This document shows, one piece after another, positions 32,149 through 47,500 of a stretch of 64,000 nt of DNA (position 1 is the stretch's first letter; every line of letters begins with the position of its first letter). The stretch comes from Aplidium turbinatum. Lineage: Eukaryota > Chordata > Ascidiacea > Aplousobranchia > Polyclinidae. Below the pieces are notes generated by a model. It was not told the DNA's origin, did not search any database, and saw only the letters and a list, made by a program, of their open reading frames with translations. The stretch covers positions 6,163,823 through 6,227,822 of the forward strand of contig OU964935.1 in assembly GCA_918807975.1 (NCBI GenBank), in the 5' to 3' direction. Both the position numbers and the translations under genes were made by a program.

Positions 32149-32561
32149 TCACACCGCGACAACTGGGCCCCCATTGTCTAAAAATGTCTCGTTATACGAG
32201 GGTGGTGGTAGCAGATCGGTATGGGAAGACAGGGTGGTTGACCTGAGTCGCTCGCGGTTCGATTGCAATCTCCCACGATGAAGATGATTGTGATGAGCTG
32301 GAGGAGTGATCGGGACAAGAGTAACTTGCTGCACAGGGGCATTCCCTCGGTTCGGGGGCATCGGTGGGGACTGATATTTCTTGAGCACTCTGCGGCGGCG
32401 CTTGTGTAACTTGTAGCCTAAAAAAATCAGCAAGACCACAAATGCAACTGCGCATGCGCCGAGGACGATACCGATGATGACTCCAGTGCTGCTCATCTCT
32501 TGATCAGAGTCAACTTTTGTCGATGGCGTTTTACCGTTTTCAAATTCGTGAACTTTTCCAT
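32149..32561 (-). CDS. EFNB-like: Ephrin exon: juxtamembrane, TM helix, cytoplasmic tail
   Basis: The acceptor GTTTGCAG is read on the minus strand just above 32561. It encodes DGKVHEFENGKTPSTKVD, the TM helix, KRRRRVLKKYQSPPMPPNRG and the end LLPPPSYNETF..GGPVVAV, stop at 32149-32151. The tail has a hydrophobic C-terminus (VAV) that could bind class II PDZ domains and a PPSY motif of the PPxY type for WW domains. It lacks the canonical vertebrate end YYKV, and only two tyrosines are obvious. Confidence 0.9.
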
Positions 32562-35500
32562 CTGCAAACAATTGCAATCGATGAAATTAAACGATGCAAC
32601 ACGCATAACTTTACTTTAAGTGAATGAAACCACTGCTACCAATGCAACCTTAAAAGCCTGTTTCACACTCAGTGATATCTTCAGAAGGCTCTTATTCCAG
32701 TTAATACTAAAGTGTATCCATTTTTACAAAAATCAAATTTCTGCTTAACCAATGAGTTAGTAGTCTACTTGATATCTACGTAGGCATAGATTGTTATTGG
32801 CCAAAGGTAACAATGATAACTGGTATTTTCTTTGAAAAGCAACAAAAAGTTGCAGACAACACTGTGTTTCTGTATTAACAAAATCAACACACAGGACTGA
32901 GGTTCAAACAACGTTAAAGTTAGTTTTTCCCAGAGAAACATAACCGTGTTTCTTTATATGCTGAGTCCCAAATCTCGATTAAGTGGAATCCTACGCACAA
33001 AGCTCACCGAGTTTGTTATCAAATCAGAAATCACTACTAGACTAGTCCAACAAATCAAGAAAGAACACTTTCATAAAAACATGAAGGCTTGTGCTAAGTG
33101 GGCTTCTTTTCACAAACGGGAAACTTTTTCCTAACTTTCTTTCAGCGGTTTAGTCACTGAAACAAACATTGAAGAGAAACAAAACACTGGGATGTGGATT
33201 GTAAAAATATTCTTCGTTGCGCAATGAATTGAAAAGGTTTAGGTGACTAGACCCCGCCATCACATGAAACGTGACTTCAAGACCAACCCTGACATCCAAT
33301 CAATGTAAAAAACGGTTGATTTTTTGCCTGGGAAATTGCGATCTATGTCACTTTAGATATTTGTTGTTTGCGACACACGCGGCAAAAGTGCCTCAGCAGT
33401 TTTTTTTCACAATTTTCAATTAAACTTGACTTTGAAAGAAATGAGATAGAAGTCCAACTGCTCTTACGATTATAAGCCGACAACGTATTTATATGTCACT
33501 CTGTCTATTTATAAATTTCAGATGAGACTTTCTCACTAAAAATGACTTTACTATTGTCCAGAAAGGGTTTTAGCACTTTCATGCTTCTATTTACTTTACG
33601 CTGTGAAGTATTTAGTTGGACAATGGCATCATAGGCTAATTTGTGAAAAGTATGCGCAAAATTTACTGCAACCAATGCGTTAGAATGAGGGTGTCGTCGC
33701 TTGCAACAAGGCTATGAAATATTTCATTGACCAATTCGTTCTCTTGCGTGCATTGTACGTTTCTTGTAGGTAGCTCTAACATTACAATATAAGCGCAGAA
33801 AAAAGAATTTCTTTATCTTGCTCAAAAGAAAAATCACAGCATCATGTTTACAAACTCAAGAAGAAATGTAAAAAATTTTGGCCAAAACCACATTTTTCAA
33901 AGTAAATTTCCTCGGGCAGGTGGTAAAGCCGATTAAGTGAGTTGGATTGAAAATCTACAGCGTGGCAATGAAAAGAAGCCAATCATCAACAACTACAATA
34001 AGCTGTTGTACACATTTGTCAAGCACAATCCAATATTTTTATATCTGTGGTGATCTCGCTATAGCAGCCATACTTCTCATGGTGGTGCTTTTGTATGTTC
34101 CACATGTCTATGACCACTCTTGCAAAAACAACAAACAAGCTGCAGCGTAGAAGCCAAGTCATAAATAATTGCCCCAGTCAGCAAATGTAAAATTTTTAGC
34201 ATTAGTTTAATATCTAATTACGTTGGATTAATATAAAACAAGATTGATTTTCTGGCTGAGGTATTTTCTGCACAAGCAACAAACTTACCGTCGCTGAACG
34301 GGATTCTAACTGAGTCGTTTTCATCTTTCTTGTTTCCTTCATTTTTATCGTTGTCCTCTTTTTTCGGGTCATTGTCAGACGGGTAGTCCGGCACAGGTGG
34401 AGATACCAGGTCGGGCTCTAAAACAAAATGAGGAAATCAATCTTACGATTTCAACTTTTCAAAAATCGAAGGTTTAAAGTTATTTCGTTTTTTTCAAGTG
34501 CATGCATATCTTTTCTGGTGATAAAAATTTCGATGCGGCATCACCATACTATGCCGCTATTTTTCACCGACATTGTACCGACAAAGTTCCTTATCATCTT
34601 CGTTATTGTTCTACGTAATTTTCACATCGTTTGCTACAAAGTCTAAATATTGCCTCAAGGAATTCAAAACCAGGATCGTACATTTAGCCAAAGAAAAAAA
34701 ATGATGATGAACTCGTCGGAAGGCGGCCACCCATTTTACACTTTAAACAAGGTTTGAATGCGCAGAGATGAACCAATACTAAGCAGCTTAACTTGAAGTA
34801 TTTATTTTTATCACGGCAGCGAACAAGGTAGAATCCTGTACTTAATACATCAGTGATTGATGGCATTATATTAATTTTCAAACAACTTTACTTGATGAGG
34901 AAACCTCAGCAGCAGAAATCTCAGACTTATTGAAAAACTTTTATGACGTAACGTGACGTATGCTAAGAACATTTGTAGAAAGATATCCTTTCCTTAGTTG
35001 CAAAATACATCAAGAGTGGTTTAAAATACGTGATATTTAATACTTGACACGCACTGTGCTTCTCTTACTCAGGTAAAAGTCTATCATTTGTATCAGCAAT
35101 AAATTTGAAAATAACTTGAGTGTTTATACTGTACTTACAATTCTAATAATTTTTTATTTACCTTGCTTAATATCGGTAACTTCAAAGAAAACGAGTTTCT
35201 GCCATTTTAAAATAGAGTCTTTGACAAGTTTTTAACTAAAACTGTTTTTTAATATTTGCAAGCATCAAACATCAAGTGATGGTAAATGAACCAGATTTGA
35301 CACAAAGTCTTCACATTCACTGGTTTTCATACATGACGTTCAGTTAATCCGCATTTCCTTCGGTCATTCGTCACATTCCGTCACAAAAACAGTGTCACAC
35401 TGAATCATTAATGTCTAATTCACCAGCATAACTCTGTTTTATCATCCTCAAAGTTAATTAAGACCACATAGCTTTTGTGCCACTGTAATCTTTAAAAAAA

Positions 35501-38500
35501 TCATGGCAATTGGTATCGCATCGTTTTAAACGATAAGGCCATAATACAGGGAAGATGATATTCAATTAAGGAATTACCCTAAAAACACAAAAGACAAGAT
35601 TACGTATCACAGAGGTGATTTTCAATTTTGTTTGCTTAAGGTCTGGGCATGCGTCTGAGTTGCTACATGTTGTCCGGCTGAACCTTTAGGGGAGAAGATG
35701 GGCTCGGAATTGGATAAACAAGTTTCAATTACAAATATCTCAGCAAAGGTGACTTCAACAATCAATGAAGTGTGAAAAAAGTCGTCACTGCAGCGCTGAT
35801 TCATAGGAACGAATAGAATGTAACTTATTTTCAACCCAAGACCTGATACCAGGCGATAACGGACCCAAATTAGTATTCTCGTACATTTCGTCGCAAGTTG
35901 ACCATTACAAAGAACATTCTGCCTCCTATCTAACACACAAACAGCATTTCGCACAAATGAATAATCAAATGAAGTTACGATTGACGACCGAGTAGACCTT
36001 TCATAAAATAAATAAAAAATATAAACATTACGACTCTGCTATGTTCCATACAAGGAATGGCGCAAACAGGTAAAAAAGTGCAATGGTAACAGAACAACAA
36101 TTCATCTGTAAAAGCCATGATTTCACGTCACCTGACCTCGAAGGGCCCTCTGAAGCTAGTTTAAATCAACAAGGTGTTACCGTTTAACTTTTGAATCATC
36201 GTTTCGCGTCTAATAATATTTCACAGCTCATCAATCAAATTCAGAATGGCAATTCCACAAACGTTGCGCAACGGCCATACGCAGACAACAAACCAACCGT
36301 TTTTTACATTGATTCAACGTCTGCAGACGTGTTGGTTTACTGTCTGGGTATTGGTTTCACACAGGTTCACAATCAGTGGGAGAATGAAGGCATACGACGT
36401 CTAGTAACATTTAAACGACGTAAGATATTGTTTTTATTGCAATAAATAGGATAAGTGAATAGATAAGCTAATCAGTGATTTTCTCTTGTTATTGTTTTTT
36501 TAATACTAAATTAACGTAGACACAAGTTCCACGTCAAACCAGCCCTCAGTGATGAGATTAATTTACCAAACTAGATGGGCTAACTCCTCCATGTATCGCC
36601 TATTGTTTGAGAAAATATTTTTGAGTTGAACTCATATCATCTCTACGCCATGTTTTTGTGAGAATCAATGAAAATCTTACTTCGTTTTCGTCGAAAGATT
36701 TTCTGCGTCATGTTTTCCAAGGATTTTGAAAAAATACAAATTTACCTACCCGAATCGATTTGGTTCGGTTCAAGAATGGAAACAGTCCGGTATCGACTAT
36801 CACATCAAAGATGCAATTTCCTTATATTTGAAGCCGTAAAAGTACATTTTACAAAATATGTCAAGCAATTTCATGCTGCACACAGAAGATATCATTTGCT
36901 TAAAATAATCAAAAGCAACAAAATTTCAAAGTACTGTCGAAACGAACGTAACTGATTCTATTAATTTGATATCTTCAATCGCTTGATTGAACCTTAGTTG
37001 ATAGATCTTGTATAACTTACAACATCGAGACCGGAACAGAGGTTAAGATACCAGCGTCTACTTTGTAGCTAACAATTTCGAAAAGTTTTTAAAATACCAC
37101 ACTGATGATCGTTTTAACAAAAACCATAAGAATCTTTTTTAAAACAAGCTTAGTTGTAATATTGTTTCAGAAGAGTTTGAACTTATAAAAAAAAAATAGA
37201 ATAACAAATTTGGAGACAATGCTTCATTTTGACACTTGACAACGCGTGATTCTACTCTAGCGTGCTGGTATTTATGACATCACAACTGGGGCCAAGTATG
37301 TCGCCATTAAACTACCTAAGCCTAAGGCATTTAATAGGGAGTTAATATTTTGTTATTTTTAACATCTCACAGCATGCATTTAACAACAAAAACATTACCG
37401 ACTACGTATCTCAAAAGATAAAAACAATAGCTTCAGACAGAAAATCCGATTATGCAAAAGGCAGACAAATATTATTGTAGTTTTGAAAATGCACTCACAG
37501 CAGCTCGCGACAAGTTTTATTTTAAATTACTTTCAAATCACGGACTGGCTCCAGCCCTAGTTATCTTGAAGATATCACAGCCATAAAAAGCATGGTTAGC
37601 AAATTACAGGTGAATAATAAGGTCTAGTTCTTGTTCCTAGTAGATATACATCAAAGACAACAAAACGGTTAGGGTAGAGAGCCGAGCAAAACATACACAA
37701 TGATGTAAAATTCATATTTGTTTTATGATTATATGAATATAAGGAACAGTCCACGCACAGCAATGCAACAGAGTCGACATGATCTAAGCTGCTCATGGCT
37801 AATCAGATTGAATTGTTGAAATCGAGCGCACTTAAGCGTTTCTCTATGTTAGTGCATTGGATGTTATTATGTAGACTAACCTTAGTGTGTACTATTATGG
37901 AATCTGATTGGCAAATAAAGTTATTTCTCTTTTAACAACTGAATTTTCAGTCCAAAAATTGTTGAATGGTCACGTCACAACCCCGCGCTCAGTGATGCAA
38001 CTCAAGTCACCTGCGTTACGCTTCATTGGTTTTCATCGGACCGTGACCTTGCATCTTCGGTAAAAATTTACGCTGAAATTGTCAAGGTCGTACGATAGGA
38101 AAAATTTTGTATCAAATATCCGGATAAATGTATGTTGACGGTCATTAGGCTTGTGTGGCAAACATTATGAGTTCGCGACAAGCAATACGGCAAAATATTA
38201 GTTTCTGCGTTAGTCGAATAAAATGTAACGTAAAATTAATGCATAATTTTTTTTTCTGGGAAAACTTTAGGGTTAATCTCTTCACCTAGCAAATTAACGC
38301 TTTCAGTTGCCAAAACAGTCTATGTAACTTTTTGTGGGAAAAAAATTGGAAAAGAGTTAGTCATGTGCTGAGAGAACCAAAAACGCTTTGCAAATTTTCT
38401 AAAGGAAACCGAACAGCCAAGCTTCAACCATAGACTGCTTGTGCCTCAACACAACCAAACATATGCTATGCAATATGCATGGTTGAAAAAGATACATCAC

Positions 38501-41500
38501 ACTCCCCAGGTGACAAAGTTAATTTTCCCTTTACTTCAACTGCACCAAAGTTGAAGTTTTGCAAAGAGAGATAAAACTTTTTACTTGGAAGGAGTGTGAA
38601 CTTCAGGAAAATATGAAAAAGGCAAATACAATTGGTGTAATAACCAAAAAACGAAATTTTATGTTACTTTTCGTCGTATTAGTTTTCGCCAACTTATTTG
38701 TATAGCTTTCAATGTGATTTGACCAAACATTGGCATTGATTCTGGCCATCTGAGATCTCTCATTTGGCTCATCAACAGTTAACTTTCAAACAAATCTTGA
38801 ACTTATTTTGCTTAATTTTTAAATTGATTTACGATTTCGTGTCGTATAGCTTTGAAATCGGTGTTGTTCTTTTTGTGCGTCATATGACGGATTAATTATG
38901 GTACTCATAAAAGCGATTACAAGAGGCGGTATTATAAATAAATGAAGATATTGTTGCCCAAGGCAAGTACAAAAACATAGTTTTTTCTTAAGTCCAAACT
39001 TTAAAATCGCTGGGCTATTTGTGTAAATAGAGCGTTAACCTTACCGTCCGTGTTTACAGCGGTTGCTCAAGCAAAGAAAACACAGTGGGTATCTGTAGAA
39101 CCAGGGCCGCTGAGAGGACAATTTGGGCCCGGTACCAACGAGACCTGTGAGCCCCAAATTAAGACACTTTTAAGAAAACACACTAAGCAAAGGCCTATAC
39201 CGAAAGAACATGCGGTAGTTTCTTAGTTTTCTGGTCCCTTGAAAAGGTTACGGCCCAGGTCCAAAACTACCCCCTGAACCTCTTGTCAATGGTACAGTGT
39301 AAATAAAACAACTTCTGTTCAAGGATGCATATCATTAAAAAATACTGCCAACAGAAGGCTTGTGTTTCTTGGATGATAAAGCCAAGAATTGGTTGCTCTC
39401 TAGTAGTGCCTCAGTGAAGACCGAGCAATGATCGGCATCACGGGCTGGTGAAAGAATAGAACCACGATCGTAAGACTCAAATGAATAACAACTGGCAAGT
39501 TACTGTAAAATTTCACAACCTCGTTTAAAACACGGGCAAACATGTCAAACTGTATTGCTGAATATTCATAAGGAAACAGCTACAAGGAATAACCTTTAAT
39601 GCAGAACAGTGAACATCTATCAAACAAAAGCTGTCATATTTATGTCGGTGCAACATGTGCCTGCGTTGAAGCAATGTAAAATATCAATTCTGTTGGTTAA
39701 GTCTTAAACTTCAGCTAATTCAACCTTGCAAAAATTGTAGAGGCAAAAGTGAGATCATGTTACCACTAACTCTAAATTTACCGTTTTTCAGCAAACATAA
39801 GCCAAAATCACACAAGCATGAATCCCATGTGCAGGATATTGAAGTGGATTGTTAACATGAAACCTCCACCAAACCCGACCTCTAAGGGTGCGCTTAGAAA
39901 TTTTGTTTGCTGTTAAACGTTTAGTGTACAAGCCCACTTCATTATTTTGACAAAAATGCAACAAAAATTTTAAATTTTGAAGAAAGTTTGAGACGGAAGC
40001 TTTTGCATAGTGCAGTTTACGCATGAATAGAGAACAATCTCTGTTGTGCTATTATTGATCTCATATTTCGGGTGTAGCCTCAAGCAAGCTGGTGGCAAAT
40101 CACATTTTTCGATGCTGGCCTTTCTTAAGTTTCATAACTCTCGGTCATTCGTAACCGTCATTGTCACGTGACGACAGAAGTTTCAAAACAAGGCCAATGC
40201 ACAGTTGCACACGTAGTGCAAATAAGACTAAAAATTCGTTTTTCTCAAGCCAGTTATAAGGATGAAGAATGCTTTGCAGTTTCGTTTTCACGACATTTTC
40301 ATTTTTGATACATGATGAGTATCAAGATAGACCATAGAGTAACCTACTTCTAACAATTGGTTTTAAGTGGCCAACATAAAATTACTGCACTCTTAATGTT
40401 TTTTGATATTTTGCAATGTTAAAGGAATGACAGAAAACTTTTGAAATTGTGCTAACAAACAAATGATCAATAATTTATAGCAAAGCAATTTCTTTTCCGA
40501 GATTGCGTTTGCATCAGAATGCCTGAGGACAGCAATCTCTTGTGGCAAAGTTAGAAGAAAAGTCACTATCATGTCATCATGTAGGATGATTGACATCGAT
40601 GTTTACGAGTTTATTGTGAAAACTCTTCGTTGTCGAATTTAAGCATTTATTTCCATTGATCTAACGTCATGTGACGTGCTTTGTTATCAAGACATTCCCA
40701 GAAATTGTCAGTTGTTATAGACGACAGCTTTTGTAAAACCGTAGGTGTCAAAGTAAGCATAGCTTTTTTGTCATAGTGCATAACCTATACTTAAAGTGGT
40801 TCATTATATCTTACGGATATAAGTACCTACTGGCAGTGTCATAGGATAAGATGAGGTTGATTGGTAATACGAAGTATTATTATAATTGGATGAGCTGTTG
40901 GGCTCAACCATTTTTGTCTATTCTACTGTAGTAATTGATGCTAAATAAAAATAAATTCACTAATTTTGCTACTACTTAAACATTTCAAGCCCCTAAAACA
41001 AAAGTTCAGACAACACTGCATTAAAGCTAATGGGGGAAAAATGAAAAGCATTCGCTTTTCCTGAAGTCTTGGAAGACAAATTGACAAAAAAATTGAAAAT
41101 TTGCGGTTGATTGATAGCTAATGAGTAACATCTATTCAGGTGCAACAGGTCCAGCACAAATTATGTTGTCAATAACTTTGTCAACTCTTTCTGAAGCACC
41201 AATTTTACACACAGTAAAAAGCAACCAAACCGTGCTGTACAGGTGCCAGTTTCCAATAACGACATGGACTTAAAAAAAGGCCCGTCAGCCAGCTGCTGAC
41301 CATTCAAGCCAACAGGCGTTTACAAGGAGAGAACAAGGGCACACAAAATATTTGCAGTGCTTTTTGCCAGATCTGGTGCAGTGGGTTGAAACAATGCAAA
41401 CGAAACAAACGAAGACGAGTTTTTGGACCCAGTCAGGGTTCTCTCAGCGCAATTATCTCATTTATCAAGGAATTGCTGTAGATTAAAGCGCAAACAAACC

Positions 41501-44500
41501 CACTAAACTATCATCTACATTGAATGACGAACGAATTTATAGTTTTCTTCAGTAATATGACTTCAAATTCATAATTTAGTCATTTACGGCTTGCAGCAAG
41601 CGTGTGTGTTAGGTTGCTGTAGTTTTGACATCAGATGTTAAAAAGATGTAAAACGGAAACTTTATGCCCGGAAAGTGATCAACCTACTTGCTTGGGTAAT
41701 TAGAAAATTGGGTTTAAACAACGTTATATAAAAGAGACTGCAGATTTACAAGTGACTGCAATATTTAATTTTTTCAAAAATCGTTGTTGATCACGTACCA
41801 TTGTTTCCTTTACAATATCATTTATCAGAGTATCTTTAGTTGCATTTTCGTGGAAAGTCTTTTCATCTAAAGCTAGATGTCAAATATTAGCTGAGGAAAC
41901 TCGACTTTACGTGAAATAAAACGATACATCAAACGAAGGTAAACAAACTAATAATCTGGATTTTTACCGTGGCAGATCGTGACTACTCGACAAAGATTCT
42001 CAAAATGTGAGCCTCCTACTCATGGTCTCCACCCGGACAACAAAACTCGTCATTTTTACATTGATTAAAGGTCTGCAGACGTTGAATCAATGTAAAAATG
42101 ACAATTTTTTGCTGTCTGGATAATTTGAGATAAAACTATGCACAGTTGGAAAAAGGCGGGTTGCAATAGCATTGCATTACGATGGGAGGTAAGCTCGTAC
42201 TTGTTACACTGGAGACAAGTTGTTACAAAAATACACTGAATTCAAAATAAGAAGAAAAGCGCATTAAAATGTTCGTAGCAAATTTACTCATATTAGGATG
42301 AATTTTATTTACGTCAACCATAAAGGAAACAATGAACGCACAATCACTTTTTTCTATCGAAGTGTTTGTAGGCTAAAAGGAAAGTTTTGTCTGAAAGAAT
42401 GGAGACCGCGAATAATGCATCTAGGCGGAAACATTGACAAACTGATGAAATTTCACTCTTAAAAAAAGACTTCGCACACAATCTTCAAAAACGTTTCGAA
42501 ATTGAGTAGCCTTCACCATAGTGGTATGCTAATATACCAAGTTTCATAAAACCACCGTTTTCGTCATGCGATGGCAGTTTGAAAAAAAGTTAGACATTTA
42601 AAACTTCCAAACACTTTCACAAAGCTGTCTACCAAAATATTTCTTTTAAGATGTAGGGAAGCTGTCATTTAGTAAATATTAAAGTTTTCTTCGAGGGAAG
42701 CATGCGCCAGAGAGCAAACAAATTCAATCGTGTTTACCCAGCTAGAGAAATCCTTTTTTATAACTAATTTAATCGTCTGTAGACGTTAAATCAACGTGAA
42801 AACGACGTTTTTTGTTGGATAGGGGCCAACTGATTTTCAAAATGAGTGAATTGTGTAAGTTATTGCCATTTCTGCGATGAAATTAGGGACACATGTACCC
42901 CACACCCACACTAATCTACCTAAATGTCCACGCAATAAACTGTACCCATATGCCTGATATAAAAATGCCCAAAGTCATTTTGCCAAAATAAATGTTCTTA
43001 GCGTCTTTACAAGTATTCAATAGAACATAATTAAACCACCCTGAAGAGTTGCGCTAAAGGAAAAAGGAAAATAAAAAGCAAGTGTAGCGCCACCTCAGGC
43101 TCAGAGTTCCTTGCCATAGAATTTAATTTGCACTTTCAGCATCGCTTCCGCTGCTTTCACCTTTTGTGCAGCAGTAATCCCATAGCCTAAGGTGAATACT
43201 AAGCTTGAAGCGAAGCGAAAAACGTGGAGAAATGCCTGGTTATTTCTGGGTTGTAAATACAAAGTCAAATAACCTAAATCCGTTCAGGGCAAGCTTTACT
43301 GTACATTTCTAAATAGTTTAGCGTTGCAAAACACAATCAAAAATATTTGAAATTTAAAAATGATGTTTGTGAAAATTGTTTTATTTTCAATGCGTCGTGT
43401 ACAACATGCGCGGACGTTTTGGTGACAATAAATTAAATTGTTCAGCTTACTTTCTGCGACGTGGATTTTCATTTCAAGCTTCATGTTGAATCTTGTGCAG
43501 ACACCGCCCTTCTCGATATTCATACCGGATTTCGTACCATCGGACGTTGCTGCAAAACAAAAACATATATGACGATAAAACACACAAGCTGTACTTTGTT
43601 TGATTTCAATATGGAACTGAGTGAACGTCTCGCCCACAGACTGATCGCTTTGTCAGTGATAGAAAAAAAATGTGAGTTTTACAAGGGAAAAAGAAACTTT
43701 CTTTAGGAATGGTCAAAGAGTATTTTTTTCTATTCAATCCATTTCGTTTTGATTTGATCGAAATTCAGTAAAAGAATATATATAAAAAATCTTTCCGAAG
43801 AACATAACAACCTTCATTTGGACTGTTATTTTCATCAGTAAGTGGGTGCAAAGACTACAGCCCAAACCTGTCGCATTGAAATGGTTCGTTGACCATCGAA
43901 AGGCGGTTGGCCACTGTTTCAGAGTGTCACATTGTTCTCACGGTCCCCTTACCCATCAGCCATATCTCTCTTGCAATGAAGAAGGCCAACCCATTCGAAG
44001 ACTTTAGAGTTTGCTAGTTTTTAAAGAGTTTGGGTGTCTTGCTTTTAGATTTTGTACGCTAGTTTTAAATAGAGCAACAGTTTTAAATGAAGCATTTACA
44101 TTAACCATCAAATGATAGACGTCGCTTTTATGGCAAAAGAACATGGATAATTTATCATGAAAACCAACAAAGCAAATTGAACAGTGAACCATCACGGTGG
44201 AGACAATACAACTAAAGTTCGAGAGTTCAGCACATTTCAAAAAAGATTTGGTTTCAGCAAAGGTGCTTGAATGTGCTAATTTATAGCCCGCCAGCTTGAT
44301 CGATTGGCCAAGGACAATCAACTGGTCTAGTTTTCGCTATCTCACGACCGAAAAAAGTGAAGAAATGTAAAAATGAACTGTGTTGAACGACCCACTAAAT
44401 GAAGACTGAAGACGTACAATCAAAAGAAACTTACGAATTCTCGACTTCTTTCAGCCGTGACAACTGATGGCCATTGAAGGTAATGTGCAAAAACGTGTTG

Positions 44501-47500
44501 AGGTGCAGTGTTTCGACAATCACTCTTTTCACAGAATGAAACGCGGTTTCAAATTATTCCCGTTCTGTCCAAGACAGCAAAATCCGTCATTTTTATATTG
44601 ATACAACAACTGCAGACGTTGAATCAATGCAAAATTTAGAACTTTACTGTCTGGGCAGAGTTTTTCAATGCAATTATTTTCAAGTCTTGAACTTTCTGTT
44701 GGTAGGCTACGTACTACAATATTTTATGGTAAGGAGGCTTTTAGTCAGTCGAAGATGTTTTGAAAACAAAGAATGTTCACAGCTAGTTCAAGGTTAGCTG
44801 ATTACTTGGGCTAACATTCAGAAAAACATAAATTACTCTTGTAGACATAAAAGTACTTTTTGAATCTCGTAGAAATATCAATTTAAAAAGATACTAAATC
44901 AACCAAAACATTCCTACAGTGACTTTGTACAGGCTGATAAGTCTTCTATGCAATGAGTTGTGTTGGACTTACAAACTCAGCTATCTTGACTGACGTTCAG
45001 TTTATTGAGATCTGTCGCCTGCGGTCGAAAATACAGTGATGCGATTTTCTTTGAAATTGCTATTGCCACCTGGCAAGATTGAAGTACTGTAGCACTTGAA
45101 TTGCAGCATGTTAAGGCTTTTCACACACTTCATGTTAGTCAACATGCCAAATATGTCTCTTTCACTGCAAGTATTCGCTTAAAAATGTTAAGCTGGTGGT
45201 TTTGATCACACGAGTCAAAATCTTGCGAGTGTGATCTAAAACCCTCTATCAAATAGTTGAATGATATAACAGGTCGTCATGGCTGATTTAAAACTAATCC
45301 ATACAGTGAAAAAATATGCAAGCTCAGAAACTCTTTTAAACATTGTTTTTAAGATGTTTGTTTTTACAAGTGGTTGTCAGTGACAGGCAGCCAATGGCAG
45401 AGTGGGAGCTCGAGAACACAGATGGTCAGAAAAACTTTGCAAGAGGCGAACTTTGCGTGATGTTCTGTCAATGTGTGTTATTACAGTTGCATACTACAGA
45501 AGCAGGCTACTGGAAAATAATCACCAGAAAACTGTTCAAACGTTACGAGAGGCATAATATTTTCTCGTTCTATGTTGAAAATATGTCCCTGGGGCAGCCA
45601 ACGACAAAAGTAACCTGACTCCCAAAAGTGATGCGATGGCGTGTTTGCCAAACAAGAACTGTTTGCCTTGAACCTAATTTAACTGACTATTAATCTTCAC
45701 AGCTTTTTTCATCAAGACCACAGGCGTTAAGCCGGTCTGTAAAGTGATGTAAATTTCTCACTGAACCTAAATGGTGATTTTCTAATGATGATGTATGAGG
45801 ATTTCATTCACGCGTAATGGATCATCTTTGTCTGAATGGAGGGAGGCACGACATTGTCCAGTCAAAGGACTTCTTTGTCATGTTGATTTTTGCGTAGAAC
45901 TGATGTCATGGATGTCTGTTGACGTCAAATAGATATTGTTTTAAAGCTAAGTAAAAGTTTTATTGTACGAGCAGCGTAATTAATAATACATAGAATACGT
46001 ATCAACGAAGAAAAGGGACTAAGGGGAAATTAGTAACGCACTTGTATTTGCTGCCACCCTTGAGTAATCGGCTTATCCGGGTTCAGTTACCCACCCTGTA
46101 GTTACTGTACTTGTTGATAACATATGTCGGTCTATTATTTGTTCACTCGCTGGAAACAGATGGCTGCTATTTGAGAGAACAAAACTCGTACTTTGAAGTC
46201 ATGAAATCATTTGTGGTGTTGCTGGTGAATATCATTTGCGTGTGAAGGTTCGTAACACAATTGCTGAGTCATGGAGTAGGCCTACTAGCATACTTTTTTT
46301 TATGCTTTTCTGAAGAAAAAATTTGGAAATCAAAGCAAAGATTTTAAAGTTCCACATCACTAAAGTTTAACAAAAATATTGTAACGATAAAAGTTGCAAT
46401 CACCCGTAAGCAAAGTGTAACCAAGGGGTTGACAGTACTGGAGGAAATCGTGCAATTTTTGATAAATCTGCGATCCACAGAAGAGATAATACAGAGATAA
46501 TAATTCGATGTCGTAAGCAAGTAATAAGACAACCTTAATCAACAATTTTGTATGACGATGCCCGTCAGATACATAAACCGTGTGCTGAAAACGCGATGCA
46601 ACAGAAGATAGACAAAAGCTTATTTGTTACCCAACAAAGACATTCCTTCCGTTTGCTAAGGCCACCTACAGCAGCCTACAAAAGTGGTGTTCTGCAAGGA
46701 GCAATAACAAAGACAAGCAATACTCAAAGCCAACTAAACTGAGATGAGGCAAGATAATGTGGCAGACAAACTGGTTGGCGCACCCTAAACATATCATGCA
46801 TCAATTTAACGCTTTCATATCTGATTACAACGGTGTTTGGAAGTATGAAGCATCAGGCTGAAACGGAAAAACCGCAAATAAGTTTGCAAGCTCAGTGTTC
46901 AGTAAAAGATTGTTAGATGCTGCACAAATGTCACGCGACCTGTTTGAACTGCAAAGTAGTTGATATATGGCAATACAGCGTACTAAAATGCATCAATACG
47001 AGACAGACCTTTTTTGGACGATTTTGCATCTTTTAGACCAGTTTAAAAAACAGTTTGTCACGGAGAAAATTTCAAGGTTTACTCAATACGGCTTCATTTG
47101 GCTATAAATTTTCTGAAATTTCTTTGGATACGTTGCACTTAACATACCACAAGTTATCGGTGATTTTAATCAAGACATTATCGCTGTACTATTATAATGT
47201 TGTTGTTTGCTTGTTTGTGTGTCATGTTGGATGATAACTATTCCATAACAGATGACCTTCAACAAATTATGGGTTTTTCAAAATAAACATAACACTGATC
47301 CTATTTGTGCATTAAAAGCATCTAGTTGACGAAATAGCGATACGCTCGGTGACCTTCCAATGGCAATGGCTCGATAGCTGACACTAGCAAGGGTTTTATA
47401 CTTTTCTAGTTGTCAATTGCTTTTTGCAAAAATTATGAGAAAAATTTGGCTTTCTGAGGGCATAATAGGGTTAAGGAGCAGCATTAAGTGCATTTTGGCG

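Larger units (their letters stand above)
34418..43450. other. ephrin intron of about 9 kb
   Basis: It contains several foldback MITE copies and the interspersed repeat at 39103. No nested gene was recognised; all open frames are short and lack motifs. Confidence 0.5.
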
